From the NCBI RefSeq assembly GCF_000300515.1, contig NZ_AMSI01000017.1:1-64000 (forward strand): 64,000 nucleotides of DNA, written 5' to 3'. How positions within the stretch are numbered: position 1 is the first letter of the stretch; each line of letters opens with the position of its first letter. A program made the translations under genes and the position numbers. Positions 51,225 through 60,969 of this stretch are shown piece after piece. The stretch is from Nitratireductor indicus C115 (GTDB taxonomy: Bacteria > Pseudomonadota > Alphaproteobacteria > Rhizobiales > Rhizobiaceae). Under the pieces are notes generated by a model. The model was not told the DNA's origin and did not search any database. It was given only the letters and a program-made list of their open reading frames with translations.

Positions 51225-53057
51225 ATGGCACAGGCAAACGAAAAGAAGGCGGCAGACGCCTATACCTATGTCGACCACAAGTTTGATGTCGTTGTCGTCG
51301 GTGCCGGTGGTGCCGGTTTGCGCGCAACGCTCGGCATGGCCGAACAGGGCCTGAAGACGGCCTGCATCACCAAGGTCTTTCCTACCCGTTCCCATACGGT
51401 GGCGGCGCAGGGCGGCATTGCCGCCTCGTTGAAGAACATGGGTCCGGACCATTGGCAGTGGCATCTCTACGACACGGTTAAGGGCTCGGACTGGCTCGGT
51501 GACGTGGACGCGATGGAATATCTCGCGCGTGAGGCGCCGGCCGCTGTCTACGAGCTCGAGCATTATGGCGTGCCCTTCTCGCGCACCGAGGAAGGCAAGA
51601 TCTACCAGCGGCCCTTCGGCGGCCACATGCAGAATTTCGGCGACGGCCCACCCGTGCAGCGCACATGCGCCGCGGCAGACCGTACCGGCCATGCCATCCT
51701 GCACACGCTCTACGGCCAGTCGGTGAAGAACCACGCACAGTTCTTCATTGAGTATTTCGCCCTCGATCTGATCATGACCGACGGTGTTTGCACCGGTGTT
51801 GTGGCGTGGAACCTCGAGGACGGCACCATCCATCGCTTCGCCGCCAAGATGGTGGTGCTGGCGACGGGCGGCTATGGCCGGGCCTATTTCTCCTGCACCT
51901 CCGCACATACCTGCACGGGCGATGGCAACGGCATGGTTGCCCGCGCTGGCCTGCCGCTGCAGGACATGGAGTTCGTGCAGTTCCACCCGACCGGCATCTA
52001 TGGTGCCGGCTGCCTCATCACCGAGGGTGTGCGCGGCGAAGGCGGTTATCTGGTCAATGCCGAGGGCGAGCGCTTCATGGAGCGCTATGCGCCGTCGGCG
52101 AAGGACCTTGCCTCGCGTGACGTGGTTTCGCGCTGCATGACCGTGGAAATTCGCGAAGGCCGCGGCGTCGGCAAGAACAAGGACCACATCTTCCTGCATC
52201 TCGACCACCTGGACCCGGCGGTCATTCACGAGCGCCTGCCCGGTATCGCCGAATCGGCGAAGATCTTCGCCGGCGTCGACGTGACGCGAGAGCCGATCCC
52301 GGTGCTGCCGACCGTGCACTACAATATGGGCGGCATTCCCACCAACTACTGGGGCGAAGTGCTGAACCCGACAAAGGAAAGTCCGGATGCGGTTGCTCCC
52401 GGCCTGATGGCTGTGGGCGAGGCGGCCTGCGCTTCCGTGCATGGCGCCAACCGTCTTGGTTCCAACTCGCTCATCGATCTGGTTGTGTTCGGCCGCGCTG
52501 CGGCCATCCGCGCTGGCGAGGTGGTGGATCGCGAAGCGCCGGTGCCGGCGATCAACGAGGCGGCCTGCGAGAAGATCATGGAACGCTTCGATCGCTTGCG
52601 TTATGCCAACGGTTCCACGCCGACGGCAGCACTGCGCGAGAAGATGCAGCGTGCCATGCAGGAAGATGCCGCGGTGTTCCGCACCCAGGAGTCGCTGGAG
52701 CAGGGCTGCAAGCGCATTTCCGAGGTCTGGAACGAGCTGCCGGATATCAAGGTCACGGACCGTTCGTTGATCTGGAACTCGGATCTGATGGAGACGCTGG
52801 AGTTGGAAAATCTGATGACCAACGCCATCACGACCGTCTACTCGGCCGAAGCACGCAAGGAGAGCCGCGGTGCGCACGCCCGCGAGGACTTTACCGAGCG
52901 CGACGACAAGAAATGGCGTGTCCACACGCTCTCGCATGTGAACGACAAGGGCAAGGTGAAGCTCACCTACCGTCCGGTGCACACCGAGCCGATGCTGAAG
53001 CCCGAGGACGGCGGCATCGATCCCGCAAAGATCGCGCCCAAGGCGCGGGTTTACTGA
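51225..53057 (+). CDS. sdhA: Succinate dehydrogenase flavoprotein subunit
   Basis: A 610-residue flavoprotein that oxidises succinate to fumarate. FAD-binding [20 protein letters not shown] is at residues 24-43; the covalent-FAD histidine is His57 in [10 protein letters not shown]; the substrate region has [20 protein letters not shown] and [17 protein letters not shown]; the active Arg lies in [19 protein letters not shown]. The C-terminal helical domain ends [10 protein letters not shown]...ARVY. Length is normal. Confidence 0.98.
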   Translation: MAQANEKKAADAYTYVDHKFDVVVVGAGGAGLRATLGMAEQGLKTACITKVFPTRSHTVAAQGGIAASLKNMGPDHWQWHLYDTVKGSDWLGDVDAMEYLAREAPAAVYELEHYGVPFSRTEEGKIYQRPFGGHMQNFGDGPPVQRTCAAADRTGHAILHTLYGQSVKNHAQFFIEYFALDLIMTDGVCTGVVAWNLEDGTIHRFAAKMVVLATGGYGRAYFSCTSAHTCTGDGNGMVARAGLPLQDMEFVQFHPTGIYGAGCLITEGVRGEGGYLVNAEGERFMERYAPSAKDLASRDVVSRCMTVEIREGRGVGKNKDHIFLHLDHLDPAVIHERLPGIAESAKIFAGVDVTREPIPVLPTVHYNMGGIPTNYWGEVLNPTKESPDAVAPGLMAVGEAACASVHGANRLGSNSLIDLVVFGRAAAIRAGEVVDREAPVPAINEAACEKIMERFDRLRYANGSTPTAALREKMQRAMQEDAAVFRTQESLEQGCKRISEVWNELPDIKVTDRSLIWNSDLMETLELENLMTNAITTVYSAEARKESRGAHAREDFTERDDKKWRVHTLSHVNDKGKVKLTYRPVHTEPMLKPEDGGIDPAKIAPKARVY

Positions 53058-53069
53058 GGCGAGGACGTC

Positions 53070-53852
53070 ATGGTTCAACTTACCCTTCCCAAGAACTCCA
53101 AAGTCAAGCAGGGCAAGGTCTGGCCGAAGCCCGAGGGCGCCAAGAACCTGCGTGAGTACAAGATCTACCGCTGGTCGCCGGACGATGGCGAGAATCCCCG
53201 CGTCGACACCTATTATGTCGACATGGACGATTGCGGGCCGATGGTGCTCGACGGGCTGATCTACATCAAGAACAAGATCGATCCGACGCTGACCTTCCGC
53301 CGCTCCTGCCGTGAGGGCATTTGCGGTTCCTGTGCGATGAATATCGACGGGACCAATACGCTCGCCTGCACCAAGGGCATGGACGAGGTTACGCAGGATA
53401 CGGTGAAGATCTATCCACTGCCGCACATGCCGGTGGTGAAGGATCTGGTGCCGGACCTGTCGGTTCCGTACGCGCAGCTTTCCTCCATTGAGCCCTGGCT
53501 GCAGACCGTAACGCCGGAACCGGCCACCGAGTGGAAGCAAAGCCATGAGGACCGGGTCAAGCTCGACGGCCTCTACGAGTGCATCCTGTGTTTCTGTTGC
53601 CAGACTTCCTGTCCGAGCTACTGGTGGAACGGTGAACGCTATCTCGGCCCTGCCGTGTTGCTTCAGGCCTATCGTTGGCTGATCGACTCCCGCGATGAGG
53701 CGACGGGCGAGCGGCTCGATAATCTGGAAGATCCCTTCCGGCTGTATCGCTGCCACACGATCATGAACTGCACGCAGGCATGTCCGAAGGGTCTGAACCC
53801 TGCCAAGGCAATCGCCAACATCAAGAAGATGATGGTCGAACGCCGCATCTAG
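53070..53852 (+). CDS. sdhB: Succinate dehydrogenase iron-sulfur subunit
   Basis: A 260-residue iron-sulfur protein passing electrons from SdhA to quinone. [2Fe-2S] cysteines are C80, C85, C88 and C100 (CREGICGSC...C); a [4Fe-4S]/[3Fe-4S] domain follows with C171-x2-C-x2-C-x3-C ([11 protein letters not shown]), and [21 protein letters not shown] Trp pair at SYWW contacts quinone. Last gene of sdhCDAB; a composite palindromic element follows its stop. Confidence 0.98.
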   Translation: MVQLTLPKNSKVKQGKVWPKPEGAKNLREYKIYRWSPDDGENPRVDTYYVDMDDCGPMVLDGLIYIKNKIDPTLTFRRSCREGICGSCAMNIDGTNTLACTKGMDEVTQDTVKIYPLPHMPVVKDLVPDLSVPYAQLSSIEPWLQTVTPEPATEWKQSHEDRVKLDGLYECILCFCCQTSCPSYWWNGERYLGPAVLLQAYRWLIDSRDEATGERLDNLEDPFRLYRCHTIMNCTQACPKGLNPAKAIANIKKMMVERRI

Positions 53853-53955
53853 AGCATTTTGCAGTCAGGTGGAATCACCTGACGTCTGCGTAAATGCGGA
53901 AAACAAAGAGATAGTTCGGTTCAGGGTTTTCCTGAAACGGTGAACCGATCTAGAA
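53850..53955. repeat. Composite palindromic element after sdhB (includes repeat copy 5)
   Basis: First part: GTCAGGTG (53864-53871) GAAT CACCTGAC (53876-53883), flanked by GCATTTTGCA and GTCTGCGTAAATGC; it is the dispersed repeat. Second part: CGGTTCA (53917-53923) pairs with TGAACCG (53941-53947), and an alternative inner stem is TTCAGG/CCTGAA. TCTAGA occurs at both ends (about 53848-53853 and 53949-53954). Confidence 0.7.
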
Positions 53956-54146
53956 TGGTGCTACCTGCCGCTCTTCACTGGGCGGCAGGTCCCGGTTCCA
54001 TATCATGCCAACCATCCGCAGCCGGGCAGCCGGCTGCGCGGCCTTTCTCTCTGCTTCGACAAGTTCTCCTCACGCAAGCGTGTAGCGGCTTGATTTGAAT
54101 TTGCCGACCGTCGCGGTAGGTCTTGCGAGCAACGGGAGAGACCTAA

Positions 54147-54794
54147 ATGCGACGTATTATTTCCCCGGCCTTTCTGGCCGCCGCCTTTCTTGCCTTCGCA
54201 GGATTTCCGCAGTCCGCGTCTGCCGCCAAGCAGACGGCGATTTTCGCCGGCGGGTGCTTCTGGTGTGTCGAGGCGGATTTCGACAAGGTACCCGGCGTGC
54301 TTGACACGATCTCGGGCTATGCCGGTGGCAAGACGGAGAACCCCACCTACCGGAACTATTCTTCCGGAGGCCATCGGGAGGTGGTGAAGATCGATTTCGA
54401 CGACACGAAGGTCAGCTACGACCGTCTGCTTGAAATCTTTTTCCGCTCGGTCGATCCCACGGATGCCGGCGGCCAATTCTGTGATCGCGGCGAATCCTAC
54501 ACCACGGCTGTCTACGCGCTCGACGACGCCCAGAAAGCAGCGGCTGAAAAGGCCAAGGTGGAGGCCAATGCAGCACTTGGCGGCAAGGTCGTGACACCGA
54601 TCCTCGGCAAGGTGCCCTTCTGGCCGGCGGAGGATTACCATCAGAACTATTACAAGGGCGAGAATCGGACTCTCACCCGCTTTGGCTATGTAAAGCAGTC
54701 GGATGCCTATCATGGCTATCGCGAGGGCTGCGGGCGCGATGTGCGTGTGAAGCAGGTCTGGGGGAATGCTGCCTATACGGGCATCAATAAATAG
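54147..54794 (+). CDS. msrA: Exported peptide-methionine (S)-S-oxide reductase
   Basis: A 215-residue MsrA that reduces methionine-S-sulfoxide. It has a signal peptide (SPAFLAAAFLAFAGF, cleavage near SASA-AK), placing it in the periplasm. The active site GGCFWCVE holds Cys37 and Cys40; GYAGGKTENPTYRNYSSGGH, FFRSVDPTD and DRGESYTTAVY are standard. EDYHQNYY is intact; a further Cys in EGCGRD could resolve the disulfide. ATG 54147 follows GGGAGAG. No msrB is adjacent. Confidence 0.93.
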   Translation: MRRIISPAFLAAAFLAFAGFPQSASAAKQTAIFAGGCFWCVEADFDKVPGVLDTISGYAGGKTENPTYRNYSSGGHREVVKIDFDDTKVSYDRLLEIFFRSVDPTDAGGQFCDRGESYTTAVYALDDAQKAAAEKAKVEANAALGGKVVTPILGKVPFWPAEDYHQNYYKGENRTLTRFGYVKQSDAYHGYREGCGRDVRVKQVWGNAAYTGINK

Positions 54795-54841
54795 TTTGTC
54801 CGGCCTCCCCCGTCCGGGAGAAGACCGGAGCATGCTTCGGA

Positions 54842-55963
54842 TCAAGTAGTCCGTGCTGCGGCGATGCGCTCGTCGGCGATTTCAGCCGCAACGTCGTTGG
54901 TAGGGCGTCGGTCTGCCTCGGCTCGCTGAAAAATTCCGGTCAGCGTTTCGGGAATGCGGGCAACCTCCTCCATCGTCGCGGCGCGGTCGTAACCGCCGGG
55001 AGACAGTTCCGCCGCGACATTCAGCAGGCCGCCGGCATTGATCACATAGTCAGGCGCATAGAGAATGCCGCGCTCCATGAGAAGGCGGGCGTCCTCGTGG
55101 CGCGCGAGCTGGTTGTTGGCGGCGCCGGCCACGATCCCGGCATGCAGGGAGGGAATGGTTTCGGCGGAAAGTACGCCGCCCAGGGCGCATGGCGCGAAAA
55201 CATCGGCAGGCGCCGACAGGATTTCACCGGGAGCGACGGAGGTGGCATGGAAGCTGCGGCATGCCTCTTCCACGCGAGCGGTGTCGATATCCGTCACGAA
55301 GAGCTTTGCGCCCTCGGCGTAGAGTTTCTCGCACAATGTCCAGCCGACGGACCCAAGGCCCTGAACGGCGATAGTCACACCTTCCAATGCGTTCACACCG
55401 CGATGACGGAGCGCCGCCTTGAGGCCGAGGAACACCCCGTGCGCGGTGACGGAGGAGGGATTGCCGCTGCCGCCCAGCGTGGTGCCGGTCACATTGTCGG
55501 TGCGTGCACGCAGGAAATCGGCGTCGGCGAGTGTGAAGCCGACATCCTCGGCCGTGTAATATTGACCGGAAAGCGCGGCCAGCATTTCCGCATAGGCCTC
55601 AAGCAGGGCGGGTGTTTTTTCTTTCTTGGCATCGCCGATGATGACCGCCTTGCCGCCGCCGAAATGCATGCCCGCGACGGCAGCCTTGTAGGTCATGCCG
55701 CGAGACAGGCGCAGGACGTCCGTCAAAGCCGCCTCGAAGCTCTCGTGCGGCCACATGCGCGTGCCACCGAGAGCGGGGCCAAGGGCGGTGTTGTGAATGG
55801 CGACGATGGCATTCAGCTCACGCGCTTCGTCGCGGCCGTGCCAGACATGTTCATGATGATCGAACGCTTCGAGGTGCGCCGCATCCGCCGTAATGTCGGT
55901 GATGGTCAGTGTTGAACCTTGCAGCGTGTCTTTGAGGATTCTCGGGGTGTGTGCGTGCAGCAT
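54842..55963 (-). CDS. Leucine/valine/phenylalanine dehydrogenase-like enzyme
   Basis: A 373-residue amino-acid dehydrogenase of the Leu/Phe/Val dehydrogenase family, which reversibly deaminates branched-chain or aromatic amino acids with NAD+. Motifs: AIHNTALGPALGGTRMW, catalytic lysines Lys93 (RGMTYKAAVAG) and Lys105 (GGGKAVI), ADV-type YYTAEDVGFT, nucleotide site VAQGLGSVGW-like (VQGLGSVGWTLCEKL), and PCALGGVLS...GAANNQL. GGGAGGAA precedes ATG 55963. Exact substrate is not deducible. Confidence 0.9.
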   Translation of the reverse strand: MLHAHTPRILKDTLQGSTLTITDITADAAHLEAFDHHEHVWHGRDEARELNAIVAIHNTALGPALGGTRMWPHESFEAALTDVLRLSRGMTYKAAVAGMHFGGGKAVIIGDAKKEKTPALLEAYAEMLAALSGQYYTAEDVGFTLADADFLRARTDNVTGTTLGGSGNPSSVTAHGVFLGLKAALRHRGVNALEGVTIAVQGLGSVGWTLCEKLYAEGAKLFVTDIDTARVEEACRSFHATSVAPGEILSAPADVFAPCALGGVLSAETIPSLHAGIVAGAANNQLARHEDARLLMERGILYAPDYVINAGGLLNVAAELSPGGYDRAATMEEVARIPETLTGIFQRAEADRRPTNDVAAEIADERIAAARTT

Positions 55964-56092
55964 GTCATTCCTCCCGAACGACTTGTTTCGTAAGGAGATT
56001 TTAGCCGCATCAACCGGTTTTTGGTTGCGAAGTGCATGCCTGGCGCGACCTTCCGTTGCGCCAGGCGCGGGCATTTCATCGCAAATCTGTCG

Positions 56093-56536
56093 TCAGCCGT
56101 ATTTGGCGTCCAGCGTCACCTCGATGGCCCCCAGCGCCTTCGAGACGGGGCATGAGGCTTTCGCCTTCTCGGCGATCTCGATGAATTTCGCTTCGTCGAG
56201 GCCGGGAACATTGCCTACCAGGGTCAGGGCGCTTTTCGTGATCTCGAAGCCTCCGCCGGCTGCCGGCTGCAAGGTGACATCGGCGCGCACGTCGAGCTTT
56301 TCGGCCGGCGTGTCGTTTCCAGCGAGCATATGGGAAAGCTGCATGGCGAAGCAGCCCGCATGGGCGCCCGCGATCAGCTCCTCGGGATTGGTGCCGGTCT
56401 TTCCGCTCTCATCCTCGAAGCGGGCCTTGAAGCCGAGAGGCAGGCCCGAAAGAGCGCCGCTCTGGGTGTCGAGAGAGCCCGCGCCTTCGACCAGCGACCC
56501 CTTCCAGACAACATTCGCATGCCGTTTCATTGCCAT
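56093..56536 (-). CDS. OsmC-family peroxidase
   Basis: A 147-residue OsmC-type organic hydroperoxide reductase. The two redox cysteines are Cys62 (AGAHAGCFAMQLS) and Cys129 (KASCPVSKAL), both intact, and the N-terminal NVVWKGSLVEGAGSLDTQSG matches OsmC rather than Ohr. AAGGAGA lies upstream of ATG 56536. It uses thiols to detoxify peroxides in the cytoplasm. Confidence 0.93.
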   Translation of the reverse strand: MAMKRHANVVWKGSLVEGAGSLDTQSGALSGLPLGFKARFEDESGKTGTNPEELIAGAHAGCFAMQLSHMLAGNDTPAEKLDVRADVTLQPAAGGGFEITKSALTLVGNVPGLDEAKFIEIAEKAKASCPVSKALGAIEVTLDAKYG

Positions 56537-56623
56537 GGTCTTCTCCTTCTGATGATCGAAATCCGTTTCTGGCGTGGCATGTGTTCTTCCGTCTGTCGTT
56601 CTGCCTTCCACATTGATGTGAAA

Positions 56624-56643
56624 GTCAGATGATGCCACCTGAC
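56624..56643. repeat. Dispersed palindromic repeat, copy 6
   Basis: GTCAGATG (56624-56631), ATGC, CACCTGAC (56636-56643), with TGCATCATGC following; one mismatch in the stem. It sits between the OsmC and UbiH-family genes. Confidence 0.6.
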
Positions 56644-56654
56644 TGCATCATGCT

Positions 56655-57899
56655 TCAGATCGCCTCGCCGCGCAGCAGGCGGGGTGTCCCAGCAGTCAGC
56701 CCCGAGGCCTGCTTGATGAAGTAACGTTTCATGGCCGGCATTCGTTCAACCAGACCCAGGCCAAAATCGCGGAGTGCGCGAACTGGTGTGATGTCGTTCG
56801 AGAACAGCCGGTTCAAAACATCGGTCGTCACGCCCATCTGCACCGTGTCGAAACGGCGCCAGCGCTCGTAGCGCTGCAACACGTTGAGCGCGCCTATATC
56901 CTCGCCCAGGCGGTCAGCCTCAACCAGCACCTCTGCAAGGGCTGCGGCATCGCGGAAGCCCAGATTGAGGCCTTGGCCCGCGATCGGGTGAATGCCGTGG
57001 GCGGCGTCGCCCGCCAGCGCGAAGCGCGGTTTCACGAAGTCGCGCGCCAGCGTCAGGCCGAGCGGCCAGGCCCGGCGGGGACCGTCGACGCGGATTTCGC
57101 CGAGCTTCAGGCCGAAGCGCAACTCCAGTTCCTGTTCGAAGATCAGATCGTCTTCCTTTACCAGCCGTTCGGCATCCGCCGTGCGTTCCGTCCAGACGAT
57201 GGAAGAGCGGTTTCCCTTGAGGGGCAGCGTCGCGAAGGGGCCGGCGGGCAGAAAGTGTTCTTCGGCGCGGCCATTGTGGGGGCGCTCATGCGCGACGGTG
57301 CACACGATGCCGGACTGACCGTAATCCCAATGCACGGTCTTGATACCAGCCATATCACGCAGGCGTGAGCGAACGCCGTCCGCGGCGATCAGCAGCCGGG
57401 CCGTGCAGGTCGATCCGTCGGCGAGGCGGGCTTCGACATGTCCGCCAAGATCGGCGAAGCCCTCCACGGCAACGCCCTCGATAATCTCGATACCGCATTC
57501 GGCTGCGCGGGTTCTGAGTGCGCCGTTCAGCACCCGGTTCATCACCATATGCGCGAAGGGCTCGCCTTCCTCCGCCTCGCCGCCGAAGGTGAGGAAGGCC
57601 GGGCGAACGGGATCGGAAGTGCGCGAGTCGGTAATGATCATCTCCGTGATCGGCTGGGCTTCCGGCTCGATTTCCTTCCAGCAGTCAAGGCGCTGCAGCA
57701 TGCGGCATGCGGCGGCCGCGATGGCCGATGCGCGCCCATCGCGCTGCCAGACGCCTTCGGGCGCGGCATCGACGAGGGCGACCTTGAGGCCGGGCTGGGC
57801 ACGGCAAATGGAGACCGCCGTTGCAAGGCCGACATAACCGGCCCCCGCAATCAGTATATCCACGGTCCGTCGGGTTTCGCTTTTCGTGCGCCTGGCCAT
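56655..57899 (-). CDS. UbiH/COQ6-family FAD-dependent hydroxylase
   Basis: A 414-residue flavin monooxygenase of the UbiH/UbiF/COQ6 family, which hydroxylates ubiquinone precursors. Dinucleotide motif ILIAGAGYVGLATAV is near the N-terminus, the DG motif is in LLIAADGVRSRLRDMAG, and the GD motif is FALAGDAAHGIHPIAGQGLN. Start 57899 has GGAG 9 nt upstream; 57914 would add five residues. Which ring position it hydroxylates cannot be told. Confidence 0.9.
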   Translation of the reverse strand: MARRTKSETRRTVDILIAGAGYVGLATAVSICRAQPGLKVALVDAAPEGVWQRDGRASAIAAAACRMLQRLDCWKEIEPEAQPITEMIITDSRTSDPVRPAFLTFGGEAEEGEPFAHMVMNRVLNGALRTRAAECGIEIIEGVAVEGFADLGGHVEARLADGSTCTARLLIAADGVRSRLRDMAGIKTVHWDYGQSGIVCTVAHERPHNGRAEEHFLPAGPFATLPLKGNRSSIVWTERTADAERLVKEDDLIFEQELELRFGLKLGEIRVDGPRRAWPLGLTLARDFVKPRFALAGDAAHGIHPIAGQGLNLGFRDAAALAEVLVEADRLGEDIGALNVLQRYERWRRFDTVQMGVTTDVLNRLFSNDITPVRALRDFGLGLVERMPAMKRYFIKQASGLTAGTPRLLRGEAI

Positions 57900-58057
57900 T
57901 GCCGTCTGCTCCACTTTTCATCCGTTTCCCGCATTTCTGCAAAGATGGCGGATAGCTGCCTTGCAGAAAGATTGCGGGGTCGCTGCCTTGACTTGAAGCC
58001 AACCTTCATCTTGGAAACCTTCAGCAACCATATTATCGGCGCCGGAGGGGCAATTTC

Positions 58058-58921
58058 ATGTCGGCCATGCAGGACCTGCTTGCCATACTCGATCTTGAGC
58101 AACTCGAACACAATCTGTTTCGTGGTCGCAGCCCGCAATCGGCCTGGCAGCGGGTTTTCGGCGGACAGGTGATCGGCCAGGCGCTGGTGGCGGCGCAGCG
58201 GACCGTTGCAACGGAACGCCATGTGCACTCGCTGCATTGCTATTTCATGCGTCCCGGCGACCCCACGGTGCCCATCATCTATGAGGTGGATCGCATCCGC
58301 GATGGCGGTAGCTTCACCACAAGGCGGGTGGTGGCTATCCAGCATGGGCATGCGATCTTTTCGCTGTCCGCTTCGTTTCAACGCGAGGAGCCGGGTCTCG
58401 ACCACCAGATTCCAATGCCTGAAGATGTCACGCCGCCCGACCACCTGCGTACGCAGCGCGAGTTTCTGCAGGAGCTGGGCGACCAGGTTCCGGAAAGCAT
58501 TCGTCGCTACTGGGCGCGTGAACGGCCCATCGAGGTTCGTCCCGTCATGATCGAACACTATACGAGCCGCGAGAAGCTGCCTCCGAGACAGGATGTCTGG
58601 ATCCGGACAACGGGACCGGTGCCCGAAAACCGGGCGCTGCAAGCGGCCGTTCTTGCCTATCTCTCCGACATGACGTTGCTCGATACGTCGACCTTCGCCC
58701 ATGGGCGCTCCGGTTTCGACCCCGATATCCAGATGGCGAGCCTTGATCACGCCATGTGGTTTCACCGCCCGCACAAGCTCGACGACTGGCTCCTCTACAC
58801 CCAGGACAGCCCTTCCGCGCAGGGTGCCCGCGGCTTCTCGCGTGGCAGTCTCTATGGGCGCGATGGAACCCTCATTGCATCGGTGGCGCAGGAGGGACTC
58901 GTGAGGGTGCGTACAAAATAG
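58058..58921 (+). CDS. tesB: Acyl-CoA thioesterase II
   Basis: A 287-residue double-hotdog thioesterase (TesB). Features: FRGRSPQSAWQRVFGGQVIG with GGQVIGQAL in hotdog 1, HSLHCYFMRPGDP, FTTRRVVAIQHGHAIFSLS, and in hotdog 2 ASLDHAMWFHRPHKLDDWLL with the catalytic Asp/Thr/Gln region. GGAG precedes the ATG closely. Located upstream of glnK, as in related genomes. Confidence 0.93.
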   Translation: MSAMQDLLAILDLEQLEHNLFRGRSPQSAWQRVFGGQVIGQALVAAQRTVATERHVHSLHCYFMRPGDPTVPIIYEVDRIRDGGSFTTRRVVAIQHGHAIFSLSASFQREEPGLDHQIPMPEDVTPPDHLRTQREFLQELGDQVPESIRRYWARERPIEVRPVMIEHYTSREKLPPRQDVWIRTTGPVPENRALQAAVLAYLSDMTLLDTSTFAHGRSGFDPDIQMASLDHAMWFHRPHKLDDWLLYTQDSPSAQGARGFSRGSLYGRDGTLIASVAQEGLVRVRTK

Positions 58922-58936
58922 GCAAATCGTATTTTT

Positions 58937-58953
58937 TGCATATTTATTGTGCA
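58937..58953 (+). promoter_or_regulatory. Candidate NtrC-binding site upstream of glnK
   Basis: TGCA (58937-58940), 9 bp, TGCA (58950-58953): a 17-bp dyad of the same outline as the NtrC consensus TGCACC-N5-GGTGCA. It lies about 88 bp upstream of the sigma54 -24 element, a normal enhancer distance. It also overlaps the spacer right after the tesB stop. Confidence 0.5.
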
Positions 58954-58958
58954 TTTCA

Positions 58959-58984
58959 ATGCCGGGCCATGCCCGGCATTTTTG
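58959..58984 (+). terminator. Terminator after tesB
   Basis: ATGCCGGGC (58959-58967) pairs with GCCCGGCAT (58971-58979) around a CAT loop, followed by TTTTTG. Confidence 0.88.
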
Positions 58985-59040
58985 TTCGGCGTAAAATTTT
59001 TTTCTTTTAAATCAGTATTTTGAGCTGCGCTTTGCGCAAC

Positions 59041-59056
59041 TGGCACGGCATTTGAT
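59041..59056 (+). promoter_or_regulatory. Sigma54-type promoter of glnK-amtB
   Basis: TGGCACGGCATTTGAT matches the -24/-12 consensus TGGCACG-N4-TTGCA/T with one change in the -12 GC (here GA). GG and the -12 element are separated by the required 10 bp. It lies 85 bp upstream of the glnK ATG. Confidence 0.7.
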
Positions 59057-59134
59057 TCTCCTTTGCAGTCGCGGTCCGCCTGCGGGTGACCGGCGATGCA
59101 GGCAACCCGCGGGACCCCGCAAAAACAAAGGTGA

Positions 59135-59479
<345 letters not shown>

Positions 59480-59507
59480 GCGGCACGCAAATCCGATGGA
59501 GAAACCC

Positions 59508-60851
59508 ATGAACTACCGTATTCTGACAAGCGCCGCGCGTCCGCTGGCGCTGGGCGGCCTTGCCCTTGCCGCCCTTACCTTTCCCGCGCTTGCCCAGGAG
59601 ACCGCGGAAGCGGCTCCCGAGTTCGCCACGGCCGCTGACACGGCCTTCATCTTCAACACGCTCTTGTTTCTGATCGGCGGCTTCCTGGTCATGTGGATGG
59701 CGGCGGGCTTCGCCATGCTCGAGGCCGGCATGGTGCGCACCAAGAACGTGTCTATGCAGCTTTTGAAGAACGTGGTGCTCTATGCCATCGCTGGCATCAT
59801 GTACTGGCTGATCGGCTATGGCCTCATGTATGTCGATGTCTCGGGCTATATCGGCTCCTTCACCAGTTACAGCTGGCCCGCAGCCGGCACGGCCAATGAA
59901 GGCGATTATTCGGTGGCCTCCGACTGGTTCTTCCAGATGGTGTTCGTCGCCACGGCCGCCTCGATCGTCTCCGGTACCCTTGCCGAGCGCATCAAGCTTT
60001 GGCCCTTCCTGGCCTTCGTGGTGGTTCTGACCGGCTTCATCTATCCGATTGCCGGTTCGTGGAAGTGGGGTGGCGGCTGGCTCGATGCCATGGGCTTCCA
60101 GGATTTCGCCGGCTCGACACTCGTGCATTCGGTCGGTGGCTGGGCGGCCCTGGCCGGCGCCATCCTGCTTGGCGCCCGTAATGGCAAGTTCAACAGCGAC
60201 GGCAAGGTGAACCCGATCCCGGGCTCCAACATGGCGCTCGCAACGCTCGGCACCTTCATCCTGTGGCTCGGCTGGTTCGGCTTCAACGGCGCATCGCAGC
60301 TTGCCATGGGCTCCAATTCCGACGTGTCCGACATCAGCCGCATCTTCGCCAACACGAACCTTGCGGCTGCCGGCGGCGTGGTCGCCGCGCTGATCCTGAC
60401 GCAGATCCTCTACAAGAAGGTCGACATCACCTTCGTGCTCAACGGCGCGCTGGCCGGCCTGGTCTCGATCACCGCCGAGCCGCTGACCCCGAGCCCGCTG
60501 ATGGCCATCATCATCGGTGCAATCGGCGGCATCATCGTCGTGTTCGCCGTGCCGATGCTCGACAAGCTGAAGATCGACGACGTGGTGGGCGCCATTCCGG
60601 TTCACCTGATCGCCGGTATCTGGGGCACGCTTGCCGTGCCGCTGACCAACAGCGACGCCAGCTTCGGCGTCCAGTTCATCGGCATCGTCGCCTATGCGGT
60701 CTTCACGCTGGTTGCTTCGCTCATCGTGTGGGCGATCCTCAAGGCGACCATTGGCCTGCGCGTCAGCGCCGAAGACGAGATGAACGGCCTCGACCTCGCG
60801 GAAGTCGGTGTCGAAGCCTATCCGGAGTTCATCGCCGTTCACGGCCGTTGA
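59508..60851 (+). CDS. amtB: Ammonium transporter AmtB
   Basis: A 447-residue ammonium channel with a cleavable signal peptide (ALGGLALAALTFPALAQ) and 11 membrane helices. Key segments: FIFNTLLFLIGGFLVMWMAA, MLEAGMVRTKN, the pore histidines in STLVHSVGGWAA and IPVHLIAGIWG, and the amt signature FAGSTLVHSVGG. GGAG precedes ATG 59508. Second gene of the glnK-amtB operon; terminator follows at 60936-60969. Confidence 0.97.
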   Translation: MNYRILTSAARPLALGGLALAALTFPALAQETAEAAPEFATAADTAFIFNTLLFLIGGFLVMWMAAGFAMLEAGMVRTKNVSMQLLKNVVLYAIAGIMYWLIGYGLMYVDVSGYIGSFTSYSWPAAGTANEGDYSVASDWFFQMVFVATAASIVSGTLAERIKLWPFLAFVVVLTGFIYPIAGSWKWGGGWLDAMGFQDFAGSTLVHSVGGWAALAGAILLGARNGKFNSDGKVNPIPGSNMALATLGTFILWLGWFGFNGASQLAMGSNSDVSDISRIFANTNLAAAGGVVAALILTQILYKKVDITFVLNGALAGLVSITAEPLTPSPLMAIIIGAIGGIIVVFAVPMLDKLKIDDVVGAIPVHLIAGIWGTLAVPLTNSDASFGVQFIGIVAYAVFTLVASLIVWAILKATIGLRVSAEDEMNGLDLAEVGVEAYPEFIAVHGR

Positions 60852-60935
60852 ACCTTTGCGGCCAGAGAGCCGCGCACAGAATGTCCTCCCAGGACTTACC
60901 CCGGCAATCGGCGCATTTGCGCCGGTTGCCCTCCT

Positions 60936-60969
60936 GAAAGGGGCCCGGTTCACGCCGGGCCTCTTTTTT
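60936..60969 (+). terminator. Terminator after amtB
   Basis: GGCCCGG (60942-60948) pairs with CCGGGCC (60955-60961), followed by TCTTTTTTG; an additional small hairpin CGGCGCATTTGCGCCG precedes it at 60909-60924. Confidence 0.9.

Noticed and set aside
51102-53756. 884-codon open frame on the minus strand
   Set aside because: It mirrors sdhA and sdhB; long antisense frames arise from their codon bias. No ribosome site or family similarity.
59025-59037. TGCGC-TTT-GCGCA as an NtrC site
   Set aside because: Arms are separated by only 3 bp and abut the -24 element; the 17-bp dyad at 58937 fits NtrC geometry better.
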